This document shows positions 36,754-46,657 of a stretch of 64,000 nt of DNA, piece by piece. This DNA comes from Chitinophagaceae bacterium. GTDB taxonomy: Bacteria; Bacteroidota; Bacteroidia; Chitinophagales; Chitinophagaceae. The stretch's first letter is position 1; each line of letters begins with the position of its first letter. The stretch spans positions 138,110-202,109 of the forward strand of contig JADJYK010000007.1 in assembly GCA_016719815.1 (NCBI GenBank). The letters are read 5' to 3'. The translations under genes were made by a program, and so were the position numbers. Under the pieces are notes generated by a model. It was not told where the DNA came from. It saw nothing but the letters and a program-made list of their open reading frames with translations, and ran no database searches.

Positions 36754-39700
36754 TTAGAATATACTGATCATTCTTGTTGCAACAAGGTCTTCATCATGAA
36801 TAAGTAATACAGTGTAAACTCCCGGAGTTAACGTTGCCGGAATTGTAAATACCTGATTGATGAAATCAGCCTGAACATTCATATCCTTTTGAAACACCAT
36901 TTGCCCGGTGCTGTTAAAGAACAACAGGCCATAGTAACCTGGCTTCAGTTTATCCTTAGTAAGTCTTACTTCTGTTCCCCTTTGTGCGGGTGCAGGATAC
37001 AGGTAAAAGCCCTGATTGATTGAAGGAAGCGTAATTGACTGTTGTAAGCCATATGAAGTGCCTCCGTTATTTACAGCATAGGCTTTATAATAATAGGTCG
37101 CCCCCTGCACCAAACCGCTCAGATTTGCAGAGAAATTACCGGCAGTCAGGTTAGAAGCAGAAACCTTTATTCCGGTACCATTAACAAACCCGTTAATACC
37201 ACTGTATTCAATTCCATAAGCAGTAACATTTGAACAACCTGTAGCCGATATAGAACCGGCCAATGTACCACTGTGGTTATTAAGATTAGATGAAGTACCG
37301 GTAACTACCGTTGCCATTGTATTTACTCCTGTGCCCGAAGCAGAAACATTAACTGTGACAGCAAAACCACCTCCGGCAACCGGAATATTGCCAATATAAT
37401 CCTGAACAGCGCTTGGCGTAAACTTTACATACACAACCTGGCTGAATGTTCCTCCGGCTTGTGTAAGGGTCAAAGATGCAGTATATGTTCCTCCGGATGT
37501 GGTGGAGAAAGTATATCCAGCCAGCGGGCCAACATTAATATTTGCATTAGAAAGGAAAGCACCATTTATAGTAAAAGAATTTGGACCAGCCGTTGTATTG
37601 ATACATGTATTGCCAAACGGATTCAATGCTGTAGCAGTCAGTGCTATTGGAACGGCGGCAGTTGTGAATGTTTGTTGTGCTCCATATACAGTTCCGCCTC
37701 CGTTTGTTGCATAAGCTCTATAGTAATACACTGTACTGGCGGCCAATCCTGTGAGTGCAGATGTGTAACTGCCACCACTCAGGTTAGATGATGCTACCTG
37801 TGTACCGGTTCCGTTAACGAAGCCATTTGTCGTGCTGTATTCAATTCCGTATGCAGTAACATTCGAACAACCAGTTGCAGTAATTAAACCAGCGGTTGTT
37901 GCACTGTTGTATGTTATTGCAGATGCTGCACCGGTAGTAACAGATGCCGTAGTGTTTATTCCGTTTCCAATTACTAATACATTTACCGGGGTGGAAAGGC
38001 CACCTCCATTTACAAGAATATTACCACTATAAGATACAAGACCAATTGGTGTAAACTTCACAAATACCTGCTGACTGAAAGTTCCGCCAGGTTGGGTTAA
38101 ACTCAGAGATGCAGTATATGTTCCGCTGGATGTGGTGGAGAATGTATAACCACCTAACGGGCCAACGGTTACGTTTGCAGCTGTAAGATTAGTGCCGGTT
38201 ATTGTAAATGAATTTGGCCCCACCGTTGTGTTTATACATACACCTCCAAAAGCAGTAAGGGCATTTGCTGTAATACCCGGTGTGGCAGTAACAAATGATT
38301 CCTGTGCACCCCATACTGTACCTCCGGCATTTGTAGCATAGGCCTTAAAATAATAAGTAGCAGATGGTACCAGCCCCGTTATTCCTGCAGTAAAGTTTCC
38401 ACCACTCAGGTTTGAAGAAGCAACCTGTGTACCACTGCCCTTAACAAAACCATTTGATGTGCTGTATTCAATTCCATATGCTGTTAAGGCAGAGCAGCCG
38501 GTTGCTGTAATTGAACCTGCTGCGGTTGCTGATACAGAAGTTATTGCACTTGCTGATCCGGTTGTAACAGCGGGAGCAGTATTGATGCCTGCACCAACTG
38601 CAGCCACATTAATTGAGGAAGCACCACCACCCGCTACAGGAATATTTCCATTATAGGATTGTACTGCGATTGGAGTGAACATTACAAACACCTCTTGGGT
38701 AAATGTCCCACCAGGCTGAGTTAATGTCAGCGATGCTGAATATGTACCAGCCGATGTTGTTGCAAAAGTATATCCGGCCAACGGACCAACTGTAATGTCG
38801 GCAGTTGTTAGGGCAGAACCATTTATTGTAAATGAATTCGGGCCTGCTGCTATATTCAGACAAACATCACCAAATGCCGTTAGCGCTGTTGCATTGATTG
38901 AAGGAGTCAAAGAAAGGGTAGTAAATGTTTGCTCGGGGCCATAAGCAGTACCACCTGCATTTGTTGCAAACGCTTTATAATAATAAGGAGTATTAGGTGT
39001 TAACCCTGTCAGATCAGAGGTAAAGTTGCCGCCACTAAGATTTGATGAAGCTACCTGCGTACCTGTTCCGTTCACAAAACCTGAAGTAGTACTGTACTCA
39101 ATTCCATAAACCGTTATTGCAGAACAGCCATTAGCCAATATGCTGCCTGCCGCAGTAGCTGAAGTTGTTGTAATACTGCTTGCAGAACCAGTAGAAACAG
39201 AAGGCAATGTATTTACACCAGCACCAACTGCAGCCACATTAATAGAGGCGGCACCACCACCCGCAACAACTATGTTACCACCATACGACTGAACAGCAGA
39301 CGGGTCGAATTTAACAAACACTTCCTGACTGAATGAGCCACCGGGCTGTGTAAATGTAAGAGTAGATGTATAAGTACCACCAGCAGTTGTCGAATAGGTA
39401 AATCCGGGCAGGGCAGCTACTGTAACATCAACTGCGGTAAGATCGGCACCTGTAATAGTAAACGAATTAGGACCAGCAGTGAAGTTTATGCAGACATCTC
39501 CAAATGCTGTTAATGCTGTTGCACTAAGAGCCGGAACAGGTACTGCTAAAGTCGTAAATGTCTGTTCTGTACCATATGAGGTCCCTCCGTTATTGGTAGC
39601 ATAGGCCTTATAATAATAGGGCGTATTTGCAGTCAGGCCTGCCAGGTTAGCAGAAAAATTTCCACCACTCAGATTTGAGGAAGCCACCTGTGTACCTGTT

Positions 39701-40932
39701 CCGTTTGCAAAGCCGCTTGTTGTGCTGTATTCAATTCCATATCCTGTAACTGCAGTACAACCATTGGCTGTAATACTGCCGGGAGCAGCAGCAGTTGTTT
39801 GAGTAATAGAAGTTGCGGGAGTTCCGGTAGTTACCGAAGGAGCCGTATTAACACCAGCACCTGAAGCCGCAGCATTAACCGTAGACGCTGCACCACCGCC
39901 GCTTACAACAATATTTCCATTATACGATTGAACAGCAGTTGGGGTCAACTTCACAAACACCTGCTGAGAGAAAGTGCCGCCTGCCTGAGGGACACTTAAT
40001 GTAGTGGAGTAAGTGCCGCCGGCAGTTGTTGAATAGGTATAACCTGCCAATGCCGCCACATCAACATTTGCAGTTGTGAGGTTAGAACCTGATATAGTAA
40101 ACGAGTTCGGACCAGCTTCTGTATTGAGGCAAATGTTGCCAAATGCAGACAAAGGAGACGAAATGGTTAACGAAGGTATTGCAGCACCTGAAGGTGTAAC
40201 ATCAGCCCATGTTGTACCAACTCTTATCTCATCAATATCAACAGGAGCAGTTTCTGGATCACTGTCCTGCCTTAGCAAGATTCTTTCTATACCCGCTGTT
40301 GAGATATCGGTTCCTGGTGCAGCAGTAATATCTGCTGCAGGTTCGGCTACACCAATTGCAGATGTGTTCAGCCAAAGTTTAGCCACATCGTTTGCCGTTC
40401 CGGCAATAATCTCATACGCCGCAACAACAAAATAATTTGTACCTGGATCTAACTCATTTGGAAGCCACGAAACAACTGAATTACTTCTTGTCGCAACCCC
40501 AATATTGTATTTGCCGGCAGTTGTGCTTGCCCTTGTCCATATTACTGCACCGAAGTTTGAAGTTGATGCAGTTTGTATTATTCCAATAAAATAACCTCCC
40601 GTCGCATCCAAAAGCCCAAGCGATGTGGTATTGAGAATAAAAGAATAATACACAGTTCCGGAAGTTTGGGCAGTGAAGGAACGGTAATAATCTGTTCCTG
40701 CACCGGCAAAAGAAACTTTATTTCCTGCAGAACTTGCAAGTCCCGGATAAGTTAAATTTCCTGAGGTTACAAGTATAGAATCGCCTGTATTTACCTTTAA
40801 CCATAGGCCTCCGCTCTGGGCTGAAAGACCTTCTGTAGCATGTGGTGTGTAATTGAAAGGCTCATACATCAACTGAGCTTTTATTACAAAAGCCATAAGA
40901 AGGAATGATCCCACAGAAAAAATCTTCTTCAT
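36754..40932 (-). CDS. Giant secreted Ig-like/FN3-like repeat protein with T9SS sorting domain
   Basis: About 1,392 residues from the ATG at 40932 (MKKIFSVGSFLLMAFVIKAQ signal peptide); an upstream extension to 41010 lacks signal character. The N-terminal ~230 residues resemble a lectin/laminin-G-like beta-sandwich (EPFNYTPHATEGLS; TYYSFIL-like strands). Then come five tandem units of about 210 residues. Each unit pairs an Ig-like part (GPNSFTI...GTYTASLTLTQPGGTFSQ...FVKFTP) with an FN3-like part (YGIEYSTTSGFVNGTGTQVA...YYYKAYATN). A C-terminal sorting domain follows (FYLYPAPAQRGTEVRL, TPGVYTVLLI). It is probably a surface adhesin or extracellular scaffold, and the last gene of the TonB/DUF5689 operon. 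Confidence 0.85.
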   Translation of the reverse strand: MKKIFSVGSFLLMAFVIKAQLMYEPFNYTPHATEGLSAQSGGLWLKVNTGDSILVTSGNLTYPGLASSAGNKVSFAGAGTDYYRSFTAQTSGTVYYSFILNTTSLGLLDATGGYFIGIIQTASTSNFGAVIWTRASTTAGKYNIGVATRSNSVVSWLPNELDPGTNYFVVAAYEIIAGTANDVAKLWLNTSAIGVAEPAADITAAPGTDISTAGIERILLRQDSDPETAPVDIDEIRVGTTWADVTPSGAAIPSLTISSPLSAFGNICLNTEAGPNSFTISGSNLTTANVDVAALAGYTYSTTAGGTYSTTLSVPQAGGTFSQQVFVKLTPTAVQSYNGNIVVSGGGAASTVNAAASGAGVNTAPSVTTGTPATSITQTTAAAPGSITANGCTAVTGYGIEYSTTSGFANGTGTQVASSNLSGGNFSANLAGLTANTPYYYKAYATNNGGTSYGTEQTFTTLAVPVPALSATALTAFGDVCINFTAGPNSFTITGADLTAVDVTVAALPGFTYSTTAGGTYTSTLTFTQPGGSFSQEVFVKFDPSAVQSYGGNIVVAGGGAASINVAAVGAGVNTLPSVSTGSASSITTTSATAAGSILANGCSAITVYGIEYSTTSGFVNGTGTQVASSNLSGGNFTSDLTGLTPNTPYYYKAFATNAGGTAYGPEQTFTTLSLTPSINATALTAFGDVCLNIAAGPNSFTINGSALTTADITVGPLAGYTFATTSAGTYSASLTLTQPGGTFTQEVFVMFTPIAVQSYNGNIPVAGGGASSINVAAVGAGINTAPAVTTGSASAITSVSATAAGSITATGCSALTAYGIEYSTSNGFVKGSGTQVASSNLSGGNFTAGITGLVPSATYYFKAYATNAGGTVWGAQESFVTATPGITANALTAFGGVCINTTVGPNSFTITGTNLTAANVTVGPLGGYTFSTTSSGTYTASLSLTQPGGTFSQQVFVKFTPIGLVSYSGNILVNGGGLSTPVNVLVIGNGINTTASVTTGAASAITYNSATTAGLITATGCSNVTAYGIEYSTTNGFVNGTGTQVASSNLSGGSYTSALTGLAASTVYYYRAYATNGGGTVYGAQQTFTTAAVPIALTATALNPFGNTCINTTAGPNSFTINGAFLSNANINVGPLAGYTFSTTSGGTYTASLTLTQAGGTFSQVVYVKFTPSAVQDYIGNIPVAGGGFAVTVNVSASGTGVNTMATVVTGTSSNLNNHSGTLAGSISATGCSNVTAYGIEYSGINGFVNGTGIKVSASNLTAGNFSANLSGLVQGATYYYKAYAVNNGGTSYGLQQSITLPSINQGFYLYPAPAQRGTEVRLTKDKLKPGYYGLLFFNSTGQMVFQKDMNVQADFINQVFTIPATLTPGVYTVLLIHDEDLVATRMISIF
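37030..40180 (-). repeat. Five tandem ~630-bp coding repeats
   Basis: In-frame repeat units inside the giant surface protein. Equivalent points (encoding GPNSFTI) fall near 40110, 39470, 38835, 38215 and 37580, a period of about 620-640 bp. Sequence is similar but not identical between units, with many synonymous differences, so the array is not a fresh duplication. It is a likely site of recombination and of assembly collapse. Confidence 0.85.
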
Positions 40933-41000
40933 ATCTGTTCTTTTTATAAAAATGCTTTTAGAATAATCTACAATGCTAACTCGCCTGCAGATAAATATTT

Positions 41001-43114
41001 TTAATTCCAAGACAAACTCAAATCATCCAAAGCTGTTGATGGCTGCTGCCGCTGCCGGTGGTTGCAGATAAGGTTACAATCCTTATCCATACTTTCTGGC
41101 TTTGATTATTCAGAGCGGCTCCAAAATTCACAGTAACATTTGTGCTGCCAAATGTTGGGCTTGTCGTTAAAGAAGCCGGACTGGAAGCCACTGCAGTAAA
41201 CGATGAAGGAGAATCTCCTATGCCATAATCAACTGTCCATGCAGTTGTTCTGCCAATGGTGTTATCCAGCGACTGAAGCAGAAAACTCATCTGGAAATTA
41301 GTTTTACCAGTTGTATTGTCAAGCAGGAATACATATGCTGATCCGGGATCATAACCTGCTGAACTTGTCTGGCGGATACCCAATGCCCTGTCTGTCGAAG
41401 CATTTTGTGCAGTGGCATCGCTGGTAGCAGAAAGCCCTGTTGCCGAAGCAAAGTTCTTAAGACCTGCACTTGTCTGATTCCATGCGGTAGGAGTACCTAA
41501 ACCACTTCCATATTGTGGCATATCACCTGTGCCCAATGAAGAAACAGTTGCACCTATTTTTGCGAAAATGCCTTGTGGCATTCCTGCGGCTATTCCATTG
41601 AAATTTTGTGCATATGGTGAAGTGGTAAGCGGCAAACCCAATGTGGCTGGCGGTGGTCCGCTGCCGGCTACCACATCTGTCAATGACCGTAAAGCAATTT
41701 GTTTGGTAGTACCAAATGGTGAAAGATAACCTGTGAATGAAGTTGCCGTTGCCGGATATGGAGAGGTGGCAAATGTTGCCGCACTTGAGGTGAAGACAAC
41801 CAGCGTTCCGCTGCCATCATTCATGGTTACGCTGCCACTCCAGTTTCCACCAGTACCACCGGTAAGTGAGTTAATGTTTAAAATCTTAAGCAGGGTCGAT
41901 TCCCATGTTTCGTAATTCGTATTTATCTCATTAATGGTTGCATTTCTTGGCGTAATTGATTTGCCGGCAGCTTTCAGTGTAGCATAGCTGAGCGGCACAT
42001 TATTTAGCTGCAACAGTGCATTAAACTCTGAAAGTTCCTGGCCAGAAATATTTATATCAATTGAATCTCCCAGGTTGAAGCTATGATTTGCATCAAAGCG
42101 GATTGCAATACCAGAAAGACCGTTACCCTGCTGCAAGTAGAGGTTCCGGGCATTGAGGTTATTTGTGTTTTTGTCGCTGATAACCACACCGGTAATTCGT
42201 CTGCCGTTAGGAGCATAAGTAAGTGACCCGGTAAATAAAGCCCGGACTTCAGCTATATTCATCACTGTAGTGGGGCCGGTTCCGCAACGGGGATTATAGA
42301 ATTTAATATCAGTTGTATCCCGGATAGTAAATTGTTTTGTGGAACCAAAGAAAGAGTATACACCAATTATTTCACCATTGCCCTGCGGCACCTGTATGCT
42401 GGCAAAATTGGCGTAGTTACTTGTACGAAGTGTTAAACGGTTAGATGAAGGAGCAGAGCACCCCTGAATGTACCTGTTGCCTGATTGATCATCATCGGCA
42501 TAATTCTTACCCAGTTCTGAAGAAGCAAACTCGAAATCAACCAGCTTAATCAATGTGTTAACGTATTTATCCTGGATATTGGTTGTAAGCTGCGATACAT
42601 TTACTACCTGTGGAATCAACGGCTGATTTAATGCGCCTTCAACAAGATGCTGATCCTGGAGGTTAACAGCTATCAACGTAACGCCTCCCTGTGTGATGTA
42701 CGCTGAATCTATACCTCCGCCCAACTGCATGGTTCCGTTATACTGGCCAAGGTATAATCCCTTGCATTTTACAAACACCTGGCGGCCTACCGGATAATTG
42801 TTGTACAGATTATTCCCTGCAAGTCGAAGCAAGATGCCACCCGATGCATCCTGGATAGCAATCTGCTGGTAAAAGTTGCCGCTCTTGTCATCACAACTCA
42901 CAATACCTTCAAGAACAATATTGTCAGTAATGGCAACAGGTGTTCCGCTGGTATAAAGCGATTTTAAATCTTTAATTGTTTTATTCGCTACAATATCCGG
43001 CGCCCCTATCATTGGCGGATCTGTAAAAGTCTTTTTACAGGAAATGCCGGCAATAAATACTGCTGCTAACAGTGTGGCAAATCCGGCAAGGCTGATTATT
43101 TTTTTATTTTTCAT
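41001..43114 (-). CDS. DUF5689 surface lipoprotein with carbohydrate-binding-like domains (one frameshift at the 3' end)
   Basis: About 704 residues from the ATG at 43114 (MKNKKIISLAGF), with a lipobox-like ISCKK (Cys about 22). DUF5689 follows (IKDLKSLYTSGTPVAITDNIVLEGIVSCDD), then a second OB-like domain of the same type (VMNIAEVRALFTGS...GRRITGVVISD) and a C-terminal choice-of-anchor-like beta-sandwich. The open frame stops early at 41018. Adding one G near 41045 changes the end to GSRPSTALDDLSLSWN with a stop at 41001-41003, the usual ending of this domain. It is encoded between a smaller DUF5689 gene and the repeat protein. Function unknown; probably surface binding. Confidence 0.8.
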
Positions 43115-43148
43115 AAACTCTTTTCTTTTGAATGATTGCAAATACGGA

Positions 43149-43880
43149 TTACTGCAAATCGGCGGCACTTCTGATACCAATCTGTGTGGCTGTATTATAG
43201 ATTGACACATATCCTGTAATGGCAGTGGCGCTGGTATTTACCGTAATGCCGGATACTGTACGCACAAACATTGACAACGTACCTGTGGCATCGGTAACAT
43301 TGTATGTAACACCTGTACTGTTAGAAGAGGCCTGTACAATAGAGGTTATATTTTTTATCTTAATCAGCGAAGATGCCCATGTGTTTTTATTTGTAATTAT
43401 TTCTGCGATTGTGGCTTCTCTTGGAACTACTGCAAATGTTCCGGATTTGGACACCACTTTTGCCTGCGGTACACTTTTCAGTTCAAGGTCGCCATTCCAA
43501 AGTGTGAATACACCGGCACCGGCAGCATCTACCTCCAGTACTGTACCAACGGGGTATACCGGAGAACCAACAACAGTGTACAGGTATAGTCCGGAACCGC
43601 TGTCGTCCTGTATCCGGTAATTACCCGCCGCCTCATTTGCATTATTAGAGATTACCACACCGTATAGTTTCTTTGTTCCTGCAGGAATTGTAAAATCACC
43701 ACTTCCGGGATAAAGTGCCCTGAAGTCTTTAATTGAAATATAAGTGCCGGGTGCAGGGGTGATAAATGGGTCGGGGCCTGTTGGGCCAACCGGTTCTTTA
43801 TCGCATGAAATTCCGGCTACGGCTATTATTACAATTGCTGTAACTCTTGCCATCCATTTGTTTATTATTCTCTTAAGCAT
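43149..43880 (-). CDS. DUF5689 lipoprotein
   Basis: 243 residues. Lipoprotein signal (ARVTAIVIIAVAGISCDKE, Cys about 26), then a DUF5689 unit (YISIKDFRALYPGSGDFTIP, KKLYGVVISNN, YRIQDDSGSGLYLYT) and an OB-fold-like half (IAEIITNKNTWASSLIKIKN, GYVSIYNTATQIGIRS). It is similar in plan to the first half of the larger protein encoded 34 bp downstream, suggesting duplication. It lies 32 bp after the TonB-receptor gene and is probably translated from the same mRNA. Confidence 0.82.
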   Translation of the reverse strand: MLKRIINKWMARVTAIVIIAVAGISCDKEPVGPTGPDPFITPAPGTYISIKDFRALYPGSGDFTIPAGTKKLYGVVISNNANEAAGNYRIQDDSGSGLYLYTVVGSPVYPVGTVLEVDAAGAGVFTLWNGDLELKSVPQAKVVSKSGTFAVVPREATIAEIITNKNTWASSLIKIKNITSIVQASSNSTGVTYNVTDATGTLSMFVRTVSGITVNTSATAITGYVSIYNTATQIGIRSAADLQ

Positions 43881-43912
43881 AATTATATTCTTTTAACAGC
43901 TTATCATTTAAT

Positions 43913-46507
43913 TTAAAAACGAAGTGTGACACTTGCAAAGAAGTTAATACCATAAGCGTAGAACAATTTAGGAGGGAATTTACCCACCTGTACCGGATCT
44001 GTTGCTGCTGTTTGTGCATCATATCTTAATTGCTCATATCCTCCTGTAACAATATCTTTCTTATTCAGTAAATTGTTAACCCCCAGATTAAACACCAGGA
44101 AAGTTGGTTTACGATTGATTTCAAAATCTCTCGGCAGTTTCCAGGAGTAACCGCCGAAGAAATCAACTGTATAATTTGCATCGAACTTTGTCTGATCAAA
44201 TATCACACTGTATGTTTCCGGCTTATTCATAGAGAACTGCAAGGCATCCCATGTACGGCGCAGCGGGTTCATACTCAGGTACGACTGATCGAAATAATTC
44301 CCGGTTAGACTAACAAACCAGAACTTAGGTGACCTGTAATTTAAACCCAGGCTATACGCTTCCATCGGTGTAGATGGCACCTTAAAATTCTCCATATAAA
44401 TAATCTGCTGACCCAATACAGATGCACTGTTGTCAACTGTAATTACTGCGTTTTGCTTGCTGTCATAATAGTAGCGGCCAACAGCAGCAGCCGCATTTAA
44501 GGTAAGTGAAGGGGTAAGTTTTGCTTCCAGACCGAATTCCCCGCCAAAATGAAGTTTATCAATCCCATTAATCGCATAGTTTACAAAATTCTGGTAAGAA
44601 TCATGGTAGAAAGACATCATATCCATGCCGCCGGCAAAATGCGTATAGTAACCACCTAATCTTACTTTCAGCTTGGGAGCATTCAATACATACGCAGCCT
44701 CTCCCGAGTAAATTGTTTCATCTGTTACTTTATCCTGCTGTGCATTCCTTGTCCTTGGAGATATGTATACGTTTTCAAAATAAGGAGCCCTGGTCATATA
44801 CGCCCCGTTTACATATATATAATTACGTCCATCAATTTTATAGGTAATGCCGCCCTTACCACCATAATTAAAGAAACTGTTTACTGTTCCCTTTCCATAA
44901 GATGAGGTTGGAAAAAGGCCATTTCTTGTATTGCCCTGGCGATAAAACTCTGTTTGAGATACCTGCCCTGAAAGGAAAAAGTCTACCTTATTGAATTTAA
45001 AAACACCTTGTGCCCATCCGGCAATTTTTGTTATGTTGATATTATAATCATATCCAAATTTATCGCCGGTATATAAAATTCTGTTGGGCTTATCCATATC
45101 AAACTGGTTAGCTACATTGTCAACGGGAAAATCTCTTTCAGCAAACTGGTTAACATTCACATAGAAATCACCGCCCAGTAAATCATCCACTCTTTTGAAG
45201 TAATGGTTTTTCTGTATTTGATAAGAAGCTCCGCCTGAAATTTCGATATGGTCATTAATGCTTGTATTAATTACTGTATTAGCATTAAAACGCTGCGTAT
45301 TAATAACTCTTTCTTCTACAATATATCTTGACCGATGTCCGCTTACTGTGTTACCGGCAATACCGTTTGCATCGTTGATAGTTGCAAAACTTGTCCTGTT
45401 GACATTATAAAGATTTTGCCAGTTTATTTGCCTGTAGTTAATATCGCTCTTCATCAATTGATAAAGTTGTTGTGCCTGGGCCTGATCTGTTGTGCTGGCC
45501 CATATTCCGGTGTAGCTGGGCAAATAGCGGTAATAATCAGGTCTTGGATCAGCTGCATTGTACCAGTCGAGTGCAGTAACACTCCTATCGCCAAAGGAAT
45601 AACCGGCAGCGGTAGTTATGTTTGTCCTGTTGCTCACCCTGAAATCATGTGTAAGGATTAATACCGGCTGATGAGAACGTCCGATACTGGCATTTCTTTT
45701 CTTACCATTTTGGTATCCCCAGTTTGGATTATAGTAATTAGTACCTGACAGGTCTATCATCTCCTGAACAGAAGCACCTTGTCTTCCGTTTTCAGTAGGC
45801 GCCCCAAAGGCAGTAAAAGATAATAGATGTTTCTGGCCTATTCTCTTATCAACAGCACCAAAATATCCCCACCCGTTATAGTAAGTACCCGGCACATACC
45901 CTTCCCCAGCCCAGCGCCGGCTTCCGCTTATTGTAAAGGCCCAGCCTTTCTTGCTCAATCCTGTGGAGTGAGTAATCATAAACCTGTTACTATAATTTCT
46001 GTTTGCTAAAGCATAATTGATGCTCGTTTGCACCCTTTGCTTACTGGCACGGCTATCAATATTTGTATTGCTGCCAATATCACCAAAAGCAAACGTGTTA
46101 TACTTGAGCCCCCATGAAACATCCCTGTTGCGCATTACATCGTTAAGACCTCCCCAAAGACCGTAAGGAGTAAACCCATTATCCAGGTTATCCATCGGGA
46201 TGCCATTCATGTAGGTACTGAACAAATCGTTTTCATAACCCCTGATGCGGAAACGGACAGCACTGAAATTAAACTGGGCTGCTGAATAATACGGATCTCT
46301 TCCGGCAGTAAGTAATGAGGAAACACCCTGACTTCCGCCATCGCCCAAATCATTTTCATCAAGCGATACGGTAGGAATGTTATCCAAAACCCCTTCTTTA
46401 ATTTCGTCTGTAATTACTGTGTCTTTTCTGGTTGTAGAATCATTCTGAGCTATCGCTGCTGATCCAAATAATAAAAGGAGTGGCAGCAGCATTTTCATTT
46501 TTAACAT
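43913..46507 (-). CDS. TonB-dependent outer membrane receptor
   Basis: About 864 residues from the ATG at 46507 (MLKMKMLLPLLLLFGSAAIAQ signal). A plug-like region (residues about 45-150; VSSLLTAGRDPYYSAAQFNFSA, FRIRGYENDLFSTYMNGIPM) precedes a large beta-barrel with a final aromatic residue (ASVTLRF), as required for BAM insertion. There is no carboxypeptidase-like N-terminal domain and no SusD gene next to it, so it is not a standard SusCD pair. Placed first in a four-gene operon with two DUF5689 proteins and a T9SS-exported repeat protein. The cargo is unknown. Confidence 0.9.
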   Translation of the reverse strand: MLKMKMLLPLLLLFGSAAIAQNDSTTRKDTVITDEIKEGVLDNIPTVSLDENDLGDGGSQGVSSLLTAGRDPYYSAAQFNFSAVRFRIRGYENDLFSTYMNGIPMDNLDNGFTPYGLWGGLNDVMRNRDVSWGLKYNTFAFGDIGSNTNIDSRASKQRVQTSINYALANRNYSNRFMITHSTGLSKKGWAFTISGSRRWAGEGYVPGTYYNGWGYFGAVDKRIGQKHLLSFTAFGAPTENGRQGASVQEMIDLSGTNYYNPNWGYQNGKKRNASIGRSHQPVLILTHDFRVSNRTNITTAAGYSFGDRSVTALDWYNAADPRPDYYRYLPSYTGIWASTTDQAQAQQLYQLMKSDINYRQINWQNLYNVNRTSFATINDANGIAGNTVSGHRSRYIVEERVINTQRFNANTVINTSINDHIEISGGASYQIQKNHYFKRVDDLLGGDFYVNVNQFAERDFPVDNVANQFDMDKPNRILYTGDKFGYDYNINITKIAGWAQGVFKFNKVDFFLSGQVSQTEFYRQGNTRNGLFPTSSYGKGTVNSFFNYGGKGGITYKIDGRNYIYVNGAYMTRAPYFENVYISPRTRNAQQDKVTDETIYSGEAAYVLNAPKLKVRLGGYYTHFAGGMDMMSFYHDSYQNFVNYAINGIDKLHFGGEFGLEAKLTPSLTLNAAAAVGRYYYDSKQNAVITVDNSASVLGQQIIYMENFKVPSTPMEAYSLGLNYRSPKFWFVSLTGNYFDQSYLSMNPLRRTWDALQFSMNKPETYSVIFDQTKFDANYTVDFFGGYSWKLPRDFEINRKPTFLVFNLGVNNLLNKKDIVTGGYEQLRYDAQTAATDPVQVGKFPPKLFYAYGINFFASVTLRF

Positions 46508-46530
46508 GTGTTCTGATTTAAACAAGAGGG

Positions 46531-46562
46531 CAAAATTACTGACTTTACTTTTGCGGCAACAA
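46531..46562 (-). promoter_or_regulatory. Promoter of the TonB-receptor operon
   Basis: Minus strand: a TTGTTG sequence about 18-21 nt upstream of TAATTTTG (46538-46531). The -7 box lies 23 bp before the ATG and is divergent from the promoter of the EEP gene at 46658. Confidence 0.55.
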
Positions 46563-46632
46563 AAAAGTTAATCAGATAATAATTTCTTCACGCCATCCAT
46601 CTTTTTGTTGGTGCATTACGTCTGTTGTTTAG

Positions 46633-46640
46633 TATTTTTG
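46633..46640 (+). promoter_or_regulatory. Promoter -7 box of the second EEP-family gene
   Basis: TATTTTTG matches TAnnTTTG, with TTG about 22 nt upstream (in TTGTTGG) and the ATG 17 bp downstream. The divergent layout with the TonB-receptor promoter suggests shared control. Confidence 0.5.
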
Positions 46641-46657
46641 CGATTCATTTTTTTATC

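Noticed and set aside
37459..40755. Plus-strand frames across the giant repeat gene (such as 40076-40435)
   Set aside because: They are shadow frames created by codon bias in the repeat units; the minus-strand frame is a clear secreted repeat protein.
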